A stretch of DNA of 64,000 bases from Halobacillus ihumii (GCF_902726645.1 NZ_CACVAO010000001.1:2588764-2652763); one strand, 5' to 3'; positions 36,291 through 44,568 are shown, counted from the stretch's first letter. Program-made: numbers and translations. The notes: generated from the letters alone by a model not told the origin.

Positions 36291-36990
36291 CTCAACGATT
36301 TCCTAAACAATATCATAAATTCAATTCAGTATTGTCAACATCTCAGGTTGTTCTGTAAAATCGTAGGAGACTGCACCTGTTGGCCTGGGGTTTTTATGAA
36401 TACTTCTTGACATACTTTTATTCTAGTACTTATATTCTTTTATTTTAGGGAATAGTTTTGGACTTGTTAGGAACTGTCATCATCTGTTAGTATGTGGCTT
36501 ATTTCGTATTATTTAATTAGGTGAACCCATGGGTGGCGTAATGTTATCTCCTTTGAAAGAAACACTTGAATCTGTCCATAAACAGATCCTATTCCGGTCC
36601 TCTTTATACTAAAAGGGTTCAATTCTAAGGGATGTACCGACTTATTTAAACGATACATTGAATTTAACTGGAAAATATCATTCGGAGCATCATATAAATC
36701 AAGGAGGCAAGTGGGGGTATAGTAAGGATTTAACGATTGAGGGGACGATTAAATGGACTTCCCTTATGCTTCAAGAGCATGTAGAAATGCTAAAGGAAGT
36801 CTGGAAAAGAAGGTGTAGCGGGAGAAGGGGAATTTGATGAAAGCTGGCGATAACCTCAAAGGCTTACCTATTGCTACGATTGTGGAGGAACTCGATACGT
36901 CTAGAGTATGTTTAACTATTAAAATTCGGACTTTAAATTTGTGGTTACACAATGTATCCTAAATGTATTTTACATATAAGGAGGGTGTTT
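36291..36990. other. Degenerate region before the transglutaminase-like gene
   Basis: About 700 bp with short broken frames. The only recognisable piece is a YolD-like fragment near 36613-36837 (separate entry). AAGGAGGGTG at 36978-36987 is the ribosome site of the next gene. Confidence 0.5.
36613..36837 (+). pseudogene. YolD-like protein remnant
   Basis: A frame without a proper start reads RDVPTYLNDTLNLTGKYHSE and later EGTIKWTSLMLQEHVEMLKEVW before a stop at 36835. The second block resembles the conserved core of YolD-like proteins (RGxIKWxxxMLPEHV), which are often linked to UvrX-type polymerases on phages and plasmids. The usual C-terminal part is missing. Confidence 0.4.
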
Positions 36991-37599
36991 ATGGAGTTGG
37001 TTTGCGAGTCTAGTTTGATGAATGATTATTTACTTGGTACAACAGAAATTAATTATTCCCACCCAAAAGTACAAGAGAAGATTACTGAATTATTCAACCA
37101 AGCTCAATCAGAAATTGAAAAGGCTGAAATAGCTTTTAAATTTGTTAGAGATCAAATTGATCACTCTTGGGATATTAAGGGAGAACGGGTGACATGTGAT
37201 GCTTCTGATACCCTAAATTATAGAGAGGGTATTTGTTATGCAAAATCAAATTTACTGGCTGCTTTATTACGATCGCAAAATATACCCACAGGTTTTTGTT
37301 ACCAACGTTTAATGCTATTTGACACACCAGAGAAAGGCTATTGTATTCATGCTTTAAATGCCATTTTCTTAAGATCCAAGAATAAATGGATTCGAATAGA
37401 TGCCCGTGGGAACAAAAAGGGTATTGATGCACAATTTTCAATCGACGAAGAAAAGTTAGCTTTTAAAGTCAACGAAGATAAGGATGAAAAGGATTATCCA
37501 ATGATTTATGTCGATCCTCACCCAAAAACACTCTTTACCCTTAGAAACCATGCAGATGTTATTGAAATGTATAAACATCATTTGCCAGCATATTTATAG
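36991..37599 (+). CDS. Transglutaminase-like superfamily protein
   Basis: A 202-residue protein with the Cys-His-Asp triad of the transglutaminase-like (papain-fold) family: Cys in REGICYAKSNLLAALLR, His in GYCIHALNAIFL and Asp in WIRIDARGN. Such small bacterial members are mostly predicted cysteine proteases or amidases. I chose ATG 36991 behind AAGGAGGGTG; an in-frame start 39 bp earlier has no ribosome site. It stands alone between decayed regions, so its role is open. Confidence 0.85.
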   Translation: MELVCESSLMNDYLLGTTEINYSHPKVQEKITELFNQAQSEIEKAEIAFKFVRDQIDHSWDIKGERVTCDASDTLNYREGICYAKSNLLAALLRSQNIPTGFCYQRLMLFDTPEKGYCIHALNAIFLRSKNKWIRIDARGNKKGIDAQFSIDEEKLAFKVNEDKDEKDYPMIYVDPHPKTLFTLRNHADVIEMYKHHLPAYL

Positions 37600-37690
37600 T
37601 TGTTCTGTTATCGGAGCGCTTTAATTGAATACCAACGAAGTCAATTATTACAGTATTCAACAATATGGAGCTTTTGTTGAAGAAATATAA

Positions 37691-37730
37691 GAGGGTCATC
37701 CATTAATATGGATGATCCTCTACTTTTTTG
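37691..37730 (+). terminator. Terminator after the transglutaminase-like gene
   Basis: A 13-bp stem with one G-T pair (GAGGGTCATCCAT with ATGGATGATCCTC), a 4-nt loop, then a T-rich run. Confidence 0.85.
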
Positions 37731-37732
37731 TA

Positions 37733-38339
37733 CGTGCAAAATAAATATTAGAACTGCGCAATTTAAATAATAAATTGATACGTTATGGCCACGTCCAACA
37801 ACACAGGAACATACGGAGGGGGGTTGGTGAAGCAATAATGAACCTTACAATCTGTTGTCATCGAGGCGCTTAACGTGGTTGTCGATACACCAAGTATGAG
37901 AGAGAGCTGCAGCTTTGGGGCGGGGAGGAAAATGTTGATTCAATCATTTCTAATATCGAAGAATTAAGCTGCAAATTTTTTTTAGAAATTGTCAACATGA
38001 AAGCGAATCGGGTTGTATCGTGCAACAGTTATTCAAGAGGGAGTTCTGACAGGGGACAGCTTAAGAGTTATAACAAGTTGAAATGGGAAGTGAGTCGATT
38101 AGAGATCAGGGAACAATACGGTACACAACGTACGAAACCAATCCTTCATGCACATAACACACGACATTTTAAAAAGTTATAAGTCCGTATTCGAAAAGTT
38201 GTCGAATTAAGGCTAAATACGAAAGTAAGGAGGTTAGATGTCGGCACAGGTCGTGTCGAATTTAACCGACCCCCCCTTATTTCCGAACTTAGTTAAACTT
38301 ACCCAGAGGTGTTCTTCTGGTACTCCTAGCTTTTATTTA
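37733..38339. other. Intergenic region with no supported gene
   Basis: About 600 bp. Short frames only; one near 38100-38182 reads IREQYGTQRTKPIL, faintly like part of an IS66-type transposase, but this is too weak to call. I see no promoter or RNA. Confidence 0.45.
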
Positions 38340-39689
38340 TTAGTTATTCATATACTTATCCATTTCCCACTTACTAACTTGTAGGGAGTACTCGGTCCAT
38401 TCAGCTTCCTTATCTTCAATATAAGCTTTAGAAGTATGGTCACCAAGAGCATCTAAAAGAACAGGGTCTTTTCTCAGTGCTTTAATAGCTTCTTTAAGGT
38501 TGGTAGGCAATGTTGGAACACTGTCATCATCAACTTCATAGAGGTTACGGCTTTCTGCTTCACCAGCATCTAGTTCATTATGGATTCCTTCAAGACCTGC
38601 TTGTATCAAAACAGCTAACGCTAAATACGGGTTCGCTGTAGGGTCTGGGTTACGAACTTCAAAGCGCGTTCCTTTCCCGCGTGTCGTCGGTACACGGACC
38701 ATACAACTGCGGTTCGAGTGGGACCAAGCAACGCTAACGGGAGCCTCATAACCAGGTACGAGACGCTTATAAGAGTTGACATTTGGGTTCGTGATCGCAG
38801 CAATTCCGCTGGCATGATGGAGGATCCCGGCAATAAACTGTTTCATTGTTCTAGAAACTCCATCCTTAGCATCTTCATCATAGAAAGCGCTGTCTCCATC
38901 TTTAAATAGCGATAAGTGGCAATGCATTCCTGAGCCATTTTCACCTAGGATTGGTTTTGGCATAAATGTAGCGTGGTAATCATGATTAGTTGCGATATCC
39001 TTGACGACGTTTTTAAATGTTTGAATATTGTCTGCTGCTTTTAACATGCTGTCAAAGCGGAAATTGATTTCGTGCTGCCCCATGGCTACTTCATGGTGGG
39101 ATGCTTCCATTTGAAAACCATACTTTTTCAATGTACGCATGATGTCTCGGCGGACTTTATCCCCTTTATCTTTTGGGGATGAGTCGAAGTAGCCCCCACG
39201 ATCATTCATTTTACGAATAGGATAGCCTTCGTCATTTAATTTAAACAAAAAGAATTCAGGTTCTGGCCCTACATTGACGGTATATCCCATCGCTTCTGCT
39301 TTTTTCATAGCCCTTTTTAAAATATAACGGGGGTCTCCTTCAAACGGTGTGCCGTCCGGTTTATAAATGTCACAAATAAAACGAGCGCTGCGATCTTCAT
39401 CTACCATCGCAGGAAGGATCAAAAATGTATCTAAATCAGGAACGAGATACATGTCACTTTCCTGAATTTCGGAGAACCCGGAAATGGAAGAACTGTCAAA
39501 CATGGCTTCATCATCTAATACCAGGTCCAGTTCTTCAATTGGCAGCTCAACATTCTTTGTTTCCCCAAGCATATCGGTAAACTCTAATAAAATAAACTCC
39601 ACATTATTTTCTTGAACTTCCTGTCTGATATCCTCTTTCGTGTAGGTCTTACTATCCTGCTCTTTAACAGCTTCTGTAGTGGTCATCAT
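38340..39689 (-). CDS. glnA: Glutamine synthetase, type I paralog
   Basis: A 449-residue GS-I that makes glutamine from glutamate, ammonia and ATP. It has DMLGETKNVELP, PEPEFFLF, ASHHEVAMGQHEINF, NGSGMHCHLSLF, NPNVNSYKRLVPGYEAPV and RVPTTRGKGTRFEVR. Compared with B. subtilis GlnA as I remember it, it has about 12 extra N-terminal residues. It also reads SSSISGFSEI where GlnA has GSSIEGFVRI, so the feedback residue Arg62 is Glu (residue 74 here). It is not next to glnR, the usual partner of the main glnA. A TnrA/GlnR box lies about 70 bp upstream. ATGATG gives two equal start options. Confidence 0.9.
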   Translation of the reverse strand: MMTTTEAVKEQDSKTYTKEDIRQEVQENNVEFILLEFTDMLGETKNVELPIEELDLVLDDEAMFDSSSISGFSEIQESDMYLVPDLDTFLILPAMVDEDRSARFICDIYKPDGTPFEGDPRYILKRAMKKAEAMGYTVNVGPEPEFFLFKLNDEGYPIRKMNDRGGYFDSSPKDKGDKVRRDIMRTLKKYGFQMEASHHEVAMGQHEINFRFDSMLKAADNIQTFKNVVKDIATNHDYHATFMPKPILGENGSGMHCHLSLFKDGDSAFYDEDAKDGVSRTMKQFIAGILHHASGIAAITNPNVNSYKRLVPGYEAPVSVAWSHSNRSCMVRVPTTRGKGTRFEVRNPDPTANPYLALAVLIQAGLEGIHNELDAGEAESRNLYEVDDDSVPTLPTNLKEAIKALRKDPVLLDALGDHTSKAYIEDKEAEWTEYSLQVSKWEMDKYMNN

Positions 39690-39759
39690 TTACCCTCTCC
39701 TAAATAATTTTGAATACTTCCGTGCCTGAAACATGTATGTGCAAATATACTTCATTACA

Positions 39760-39776
39760 TGTGAGGAATTCTAACA
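39760..39776 (-). promoter_or_regulatory. TnrA/GlnR box upstream of the glutamine synthetase gene
   Basis: TGTGAGGAATTCTAACA fits TGTNA-N7-TNACA exactly and the longer consensus with one mismatch. Outer bases extend the palindrome (ACATGT on both sides). Distance to the ATG is about 70 bp. Confidence 0.72.
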
Positions 39777-40025
39777 TGTTTTGTACTTAGTTATCAATAT
39801 ATTTCGAAAATTACCCATCACTTTTTGCACGAAACACACCACGAAGGCGTCTCCCCAACATTTTGATGTTTGACCCGCGCTAGGCCAATTTATACCATAA
39901 AAATCCCGGAAAATCCTTACGCTAAGAAATTGTCTATCCATCCTTAGATCGAAACTGTTAGAGCAAGTTTCCCATTAAATGATTATTCTCATCCTGAATT
40001 AACGTATTTTCCATGATTTACGTAT

Positions 40026-40064
40026 AATGCCCGGCGTCATTAAATTGACGCCGGGCATTACTAT
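40026..40064. terminator. Strong hairpin, terminator-like
   Basis: A perfect 14-bp GC-rich stem (AATGCCCGGCGTCA with TGACGCCGGGCATT) and a 6-nt loop, followed by a weak T tract. No intact gene ends here on the plus strand. It may belong to the minus-strand remnant that starts nearby. Confidence 0.6.
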
Positions 40065-40084
40065 TTTAATTATATTCTAAATTA

Positions 40085-40260
40085 CTTTTTCCCTCTTAAG
40101 GAAATAGTGTTCCATATTTTTGCCGAAATTTAATCCCGCCAATAAATTCTTCATCAGAGCCAGTTAAACTTATACGCATACATTCACTCGCATGATCAAA
40201 ATCCTTCTTCTTCATCCCTAAGAAAAGTGGGAAGCCTGGAATATATGAGAATAATTCAAG
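40085..40260 (-). pseudogene. Possible aminotransferase C-terminal remnant
   Basis: The minus strand reads a start-less frame PGFPLFLGMKKKDFDH, then ASECMRISLTGSDEEFIGGI, ending with a stop near 40097. The pattern ECMRISLTGSDEEFxxGI resembles the last block of class I/II PLP-dependent aminotransferases. Nothing of the PLP-binding core is left. Weak but worth recording. Confidence 0.35.
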
Positions 40261-40314
40261 TGACGCCTTTATTCATCGCACAACAAAATGTAAACAAAGG
40301 AAAGGATGTTAATC

Positions 40315-40449
40315 ATGGGATTTGGAAAAGTACGACGCAGGGGTTTAAAGATTACTGAAGTCTCCCCGTTTTTACCGTTTCAATTTCAAGCAGATTACGC
40401 AACTCAGCCCAACAATCGACTTAACATACCAATCCCCCGCCTAGGGTAA
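40315..40449 (+). CDS. Possible 44-residue protein, unknown
   Basis: ATG 40315 with AAAGGATG about 7 nt upstream opens a 44-residue frame (MGFGKVRRRGLKITEVSPFL, then a Pro- and Asn-rich end). I do not recognise it. The basic N-terminus and lack of a hydrophobic stretch suggest a soluble peptide, if it is real. Confidence 0.3.
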   Translation: MGFGKVRRRGLKITEVSPFLPFQFQADYATQPNNRLNIPIPRLG

Positions 40450-40767
40450 GGCCTACAAGACCCTCGCTTTTTTCGGCCCCTGCCGGAATAGTTCCCTATA
40501 ATTTATTATATACTTGCCTGCTCATGTTCAGGATTTTATGAGGTATGACTATTCTACCGGTAAGCTTTGTCTAAAACAAATCTGAAGCAGCTGCTTTTAT
40601 ATACAACCAGTTGGGTTTGAGGCCGTTGAATAACCTCCCTCAAGCGAAAGAAACTTCCCTTTTAACTAACTGACCCCAGTTTGGTGAAGGGCAATATTTT
40701 TCATGTTCTGTCAGGCATCCGTTAGTAATTCCTGGCCAAATTCTCCTTTCCATAGAGTTAAATACAT
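40450..40767. other. Intergenic region before the amtB control region
   Basis: About 320 bp with no supported gene. I see no further structure until the nitrogen-control boxes begin at 40765. Confidence 0.5.
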
Positions 40768-40784
40768 TGTCAGATAAGCTGACA
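40768..40784 (+). promoter_or_regulatory. TnrA/GlnR box 1 upstream of amtB
   Basis: TGTCAGATAAGCTGACA sits in a perfect palindrome with 9-bp arms (CATTGTCAG / CTGACAATG). It matches the consensus with one mismatch. A promoter with -35 TTGTGC (40791-40796), 17-bp spacer and -10 TACATT (40814-40819) would start near 40826, placing the box centre at about -50. Confidence 0.8.
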
Positions 40785-40835
40785 ATGTAGTTGTGCAAAT
40801 ATTTCGACACTGATACATTAATATATAACAAATGA

Positions 40836-40852
40836 TGTCAAAAAATATTACA
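40836..40852 (+). promoter_or_regulatory. TnrA/GlnR box 2, just before the amtB ribosome site
   Basis: TGTCAAAAAATATTACA is an exact match to TGTNANAWWWTMTNACA. It ends 20 bp before the ATG and would lie downstream of the predicted start point, a position suited to repression. Confidence 0.8.
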
Positions 40853-40871
40853 CAAAAGGAGAGAGGTTCTA

Positions 40872-42134
40872 ATGGATACCATTTTCTTAATGAATAACCT
40901 GTGGATTGTCATTTGTGCTGTTCTGGTACTATTCATGCAAGGTGGATTTATTTTACTTGAGGCTGGATCAACAAGAATGAAGAATGCGGGTCATATTGCT
41001 GGTAAGACAGTTTTTACAGTAGGCATTGTATCGTTGGTTTTTTGGGCCTTAGGTTACGGACTTATTTATGGAGAAGGAAATACTATCATAGGTTTTTCGG
41101 ATTTCTTTTATGGTGATGCAACTACCATGGGGGAAGGGTTAGCCGGCTCTGTGTATTTCTTTTTCCAGTTGGCATTTGCTGCAATTGCTATGACGATTGC
41201 ATTCGGGGGATTTGCTGAGCGGGCGAAGTTGTCATCTTATGTTATTTTTGCTGTATTATTTTCCGCTTTAGTTTATCCTGTTATCGCTCATTGGATTTGG
41301 GGAGGCGGCTGGTTGGCAGAGCATGGAAAGCAAGACTTTGCAGGTTCCACTGTTGTGCATTTAACTGGTGCTATGGCAGCTCTAGCTGCTACCATTATTT
41401 TGAAGCCGAGGATCGGTAAATATAATAAAGATGGATCTTCGAATGAAATTGCTGGACATAACCAAGTGTTTACTGCGTTAGGCGTACTTATTCTTTGGGT
41501 AGGATGGTTCGGATTCAATGCAGGAAGTACATTCGGTGTAGCTGATGCCTTTTTTGGTTACGTAGCACTTAATACACAATTAGCTGCAGGTGCTGGAGCC
41601 ATCGGTTCTATGCTAGTTGTATGGGCTTTAACAGGTAAAGCGAATGTTCCAACAACTTTGAATGGGGCTCTAGCTGGTCTTGTTGCTATTACCGCATCTT
41701 GTGCATTTGTTGAACCATGGGCAGCGGTGGTTATTGGCTTAATTGCTGGCTTTATTGTCTTCTTCAGTATGAAGTTCTTTGATAAGAAGAGAATAGACGA
41801 TCCAATTTTTGCTTTATCTGTTCACGGTACTGCAGGTGTATGGGGCACTCTGTCAAATGGCTTATTTGCAACACCTAAATTAGCTACCGTTGGGCGGCCG
41901 GGCTTATTTTACGGCGGTGGATTTGAGCAGCTTAGCGTCCAAATATTAGGAGTGGTGACATGTGGACTTTATGCATTCGTAGTGTCCTTTATCATTTTAA
42001 AAGTGATGGATACGGTCATGGGCGGTCTTCGTGTAACGGAAGAAGAGGAAATCATGGGACTTGACTTAAGCGAACATGGTGGTTATGGGTATCCGGAGAA
42101 TGTATCTCAACCAGATACAAAAACCGGTGCTTAA
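40872..42134 (+). CDS. amtB: Ammonium transporter AmtB
   Basis: A 420-residue Amt/Rh-family channel with 11 membrane helices that brings ammonium into the cell. The twin pore histidines appear in VVHLTGAMAAL and SVHGTAGVWGT, and the family blocks NAGSTFGVADAF and ERAKLSSYVIFA are present. The cytoplasmic tail has DLSEHGGYGYPE, the conserved end that contacts PII proteins in other species. No glnK/PII gene follows; a DUF294 nucleotidyltransferase does. GGAGAGAGG precedes the ATG. Confidence 0.95.
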   Translation: MDTIFLMNNLWIVICAVLVLFMQGGFILLEAGSTRMKNAGHIAGKTVFTVGIVSLVFWALGYGLIYGEGNTIIGFSDFFYGDATTMGEGLAGSVYFFFQLAFAAIAMTIAFGGFAERAKLSSYVIFAVLFSALVYPVIAHWIWGGGWLAEHGKQDFAGSTVVHLTGAMAALAATIILKPRIGKYNKDGSSNEIAGHNQVFTALGVLILWVGWFGFNAGSTFGVADAFFGYVALNTQLAAGAGAIGSMLVVWALTGKANVPTTLNGALAGLVAITASCAFVEPWAAVVIGLIAGFIVFFSMKFFDKKRIDDPIFALSVHGTAGVWGTLSNGLFATPKLATVGRPGLFYGGGFEQLSVQILGVVTCGLYAFVVSFIILKVMDTVMGGLRVTEEEEIMGLDLSEHGGYGYPENVSQPDTKTGA

Positions 42135-42173
42135 CCATAACAATTTTTATCCCAAATAAAGGAATTGATGTGA

Positions 42174-43148
42174 GTGTTGAAAAGCTACGCTGAAATTATG
42201 CAATGGCGGGAGCAACAGCAAATGAGCACCGTTGCTACAGATCACAGAAAATTAAATGCATTTCATGATGAACTGGTTAGAAAAACCGTTCTGATGGCTA
42301 TAGAGAAAGTAAAATGTGAGCGGGGAAATCCTCCTGCCCCTTTTGCTTTCTTTTTAATGGGGAGTGCAGGAAGGTTTGAACAGTCAGTATGGAGCGATCA
42401 GGACCATGGTATTATCTATGACAATTCTAATGAGGACTGTCAAAATTACTTTTTAAGGCTGGGAACTGAAATTAGTCATGCTCTAACTTTAGTTGGCTAC
42501 GAACGATGCGATGGAAAGGTGATGGCTTCCAATCCACTTTGGTGTCAGTCTATGCATGGATTTGAGATGCAAATTTCTGAATGGCTTGAGGAGGCTAGCT
42601 GGCAATCTCTTCGGCATTTTTTAACCTTTTTTGATTCTCGTGTACTAATCGGGGAGGATCACTGTTTAAATCAGTTAAAGAAAAAGGCGTTTTCGATGTT
42701 ACACGTTCACCAGGGTCTATATCTCCGCCTGGTGGAGAATGTAGATTTTATCAAAAAAGGAGTGGGTGTATTCGGTCAGTTACTGCCAGAGCAGCACGGA
42801 GAAAATGCTGGAAACATTGAGTTAAAACAGACAACCTTTTTTCCTTATATAAATGCTCTGAGATTGCTGGCTCTAAAAAGGGAGGTTTTCACTCCATCAA
42901 CTTTGTCACGATTTAAAGAACTTGCGCCCAAGTATCCATTTGTTCGAGAATTCGAAAATGACTTTATAAGTCTACTAGAGTTTCGGCTGGTTTACAGAAA
43001 AGTCTCGAAAAACTATAGGGAAGTGCATCTCATTTCGGTGGATACGTTATCAAAATCTGATAAACAGAAACTTAAGCAGACGATTAAAAGAGGTCATAAA
43101 CTATTTTCTAAGACCAAAACAACCATTGAAAAAGAGTGTTCTTCATGA
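42174..43148 (+). CDS. DUF294-type nucleotidyltransferase (GlnD-like catalytic fold)
   Basis: A 324-residue soluble protein. The first half carries the nucleotidyltransferase motif GSAGRFEQSVWSDQDHGIIY, with GS and D-x-D as in GlnD and KanNT enzymes. The second half is helical and fits the DUF294 C-terminal domain (RLVENVDFIKKGVGVF, LKQTTFFPYINALRLLAL). CBS or cNMP-binding domains, common N-terminal to this unit, are absent. Start is GTG 42174 (TTG 42177 is possible). It is 39 bp after amtB and overlaps the exonuclease gene by 4 bp, so a signalling role tied to ammonium uptake is likely but unproven. Confidence 0.82.
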   Translation: MLKSYAEIMQWREQQQMSTVATDHRKLNAFHDELVRKTVLMAIEKVKCERGNPPAPFAFFLMGSAGRFEQSVWSDQDHGIIYDNSNEDCQNYFLRLGTEISHALTLVGYERCDGKVMASNPLWCQSMHGFEMQISEWLEEASWQSLRHFLTFFDSRVLIGEDHCLNQLKKKAFSMLHVHQGLYLRLVENVDFIKKGVGVFGQLLPEQHGENAGNIELKQTTFFPYINALRLLALKREVFTPSTLSRFKELAPKYPFVREFENDFISLLEFRLVYRKVSKNYREVHLISVDTLSKSDKQKLKQTIKRGHKLFSKTKTTIEKECSS

Positions 43149-43873
43149 TTATGGATCAAATGATACAATTCATTAAACAGTTGACTGGCGGGTTAGGGGG
43201 CTTCTCATCGTTATCAAGCCAAACTGATCCAAGGAAAATTGCTTATATGAGAGATTTGCAACGAGAACTAAAAAACAAAGATGTATTAGAAATTCCATTT
43301 GATAAGTTAAGTATGGTTGTCTTTGATTTAGAAACGTCGGGATTTTATCCATATAAAGGGGATCGAATTTTATCGATTGGCGCTGTGAAAATGCAAGGGG
43401 ATGAAATCTTAGATGAGGAGACTTTTTATTCACTTGTTTATAGTGACTCAGCACCTTCAGAAGAAGTCGAGCAATTAACTGGAATAACGAATGAAATGCT
43501 TAAGGATTCTGAAACAATTCATGATGTGTTAAAGGAATTTTATCAATTTATTAAAAGCGATGTACTTGTTGCCCATCATGCCAATCATGAGAAGCAATTT
43601 ATGAACCACGCTACCTGGCATGCGCTAAGGAAAAGCTTTCGACACCGGATCATTGATACGACATTCTTAACAAAGGTTATTCATCCCGAAGCCGGATTAG
43701 TGACACTTGATGAATGTTGTGCCTATTACAATATTTCAAATAATCAAAGGCATCATGCTCTGCAAGATGCAATAGCTACAGCAAAGTTGTGGTCTAAATG
43801 TATCCGCGAAATTCAGGAATTAGGTTATCAAAATTTGAGAGATGTATATACACATATTGCTACGTTAAGGTAA
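43145..43873 (+). CDS. DnaQ-like 3'-5' exonuclease (DEDDh family)
   Basis: A 242-residue protein with the DEDDh core: VVFDLETSGFYP (Asp-x-Glu), LVAHHANHEKQFM (second Asp position replaced by His-Asn context), and HHALQDAIATAKLW (His and Asp). It belongs to the PolC/DinG epsilon-like group. I take ATG 43145, which overlaps the DUF294 stop (ATGA). The DUF294-exonuclease pairing recurs in many bacteria next to transporters; its substrate and the reason for the pairing are not known to me. Confidence 0.82.
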   Translation: MIMDQMIQFIKQLTGGLGGFSSLSSQTDPRKIAYMRDLQRELKNKDVLEIPFDKLSMVVFDLETSGFYPYKGDRILSIGAVKMQGDEILDEETFYSLVYSDSAPSEEVEQLTGITNEMLKDSETIHDVLKEFYQFIKSDVLVAHHANHEKQFMNHATWHALRKSFRHRIIDTTFLTKVIHPEAGLVTLDECCAYYNISNNQRHHALQDAIATAKLWSKCIREIQELGYQNLRDVYTHIATLR

Positions 43874-43910
43874 TCACTGGTATGGAGGAAAACGGGGAGG
43901 GGAGAGGAAT

Positions 43911-43973
43911 ATGAACAACAATGATATTCCAGATGATGCAGCAACTTTACCGGTAAGAAGTTCAAGGTTTTAA
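43911..43973 (+). CDS. Possible 20-residue leader or gene stump before tnrA
   Basis: ATG 43911 with a strong GGGAGGGGAGAGG site opens MNNNDIPDDAATLPVRSSRF then a stop. The site is unusually good for such a short frame. It may be the start of a lost gene or a small peptide. Confidence 0.25.
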   Translation: MNNNDIPDDAATLPVRSSRF

Positions 43974-44061
43974 CTTATTATCTGCAAGACGAATAAGGTA
44001 CTACAAGGATTAAGGGCTTGTTAAGTCGGTAAGAACAGATATGTAATGAGGTGAGAGGTGC

Positions 44062-44382
44062 TTGACAGATGACTATAAGAGTAAAAAGGTGATTTCTATA
44101 GGGGTAGTCAAGGAACTAACAGGCCTCTCGGAACGACAAATTAGGTACAATGAACAACGGAAGCTTATTTTCCCGGAGCGAACTGGAAACGGTACGCGGA
44201 AATATTCATTTTTAGATGTTGAAACGTTGGTGAAAATAGCTGAGAAGCGGGAGGAAGGGGTCCAATCATTTGAATTGAGAAAAGAAATGCGAAAGGAAAA
44301 AGCGAGGGAAGAGGGAGAATCTCAAATGCGTAGAAAGATGATTCGAGGTCAAATAAACGCACATTTCCGTACCAAAGAATAA
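44062..44382 (+). CDS. tnrA: Nitrogen regulator TnrA (MerR family)
   Basis: TnrA activates or represses nitrogen genes under limitation and is held inactive by feedback-inhibited glutamine synthetase. The 106-residue protein has the MerR helix-turn-helix [33 protein letters not shown] and the C-terminal end QINAHFR that binds glutamine synthetase. It starts at TTG 44062 with GAGGTG 8 nt upstream. The usual RYYE is RYNE here. GlnR is the close relative, but GlnR is longer at the C-terminus and sits beside glnA. It stands just before the nas operon. Confidence 0.88.
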   Translation: MTDDYKSKKVISIGVVKELTGLSERQIRYNEQRKLIFPERTGNGTRKYSFLDVETLVKIAEKREEGVQSFELRKEMRKEKAREEGESQMRRKMIRGQINAHFRTKE

Positions 44383-44473
44383 CCAAAGTTGTAATTATCA
44401 ATCTAATAATCATTCGAGTTGAACTGTAGAGATTAGTCAGTAACATTCCTATTTGATAAAAAAGAGGCGAATC

Positions 44474-44508
44474 AGCTAACTTGCATATGAGCAGGTTGGC
44501 TTTTTTTG
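44474..44508 (+). terminator. Terminator after tnrA
   Basis: An 11-bp stem with G-T pairs (AGCTAACTTGC with GCAGGTTGGCT), a 6-nt loop and seven Ts. Confidence 0.85.
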
Positions 44509-44551
44509 TTGTTTCAATAGTTTAGAGATTAAAGATGTGGCAAAAAAAGTG

Positions 44552-44568
44552 TGTTAGCTTTCCTAACA
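44552..44568 (+). promoter_or_regulatory. TnrA box upstream of the nas operon
   Basis: TGTTAGCTTTCCTAACA fits the core TGTNA-N7-TNACA exactly and lies in a perfect palindrome (TGTGTTAG / CTAACACA, 44550-44571 region). A -10 candidate TAGACT at 44598-44603 gives a start near 44610, so the box centre is at about -50. No good -35 is present, as expected for an activated promoter. Confidence 0.75.

Noticed and set aside
38100..38182. IS66-type transposase fragment
   Set aside because: The resemblance rests on a few residues (KPIL context) and cannot be supported by eye.
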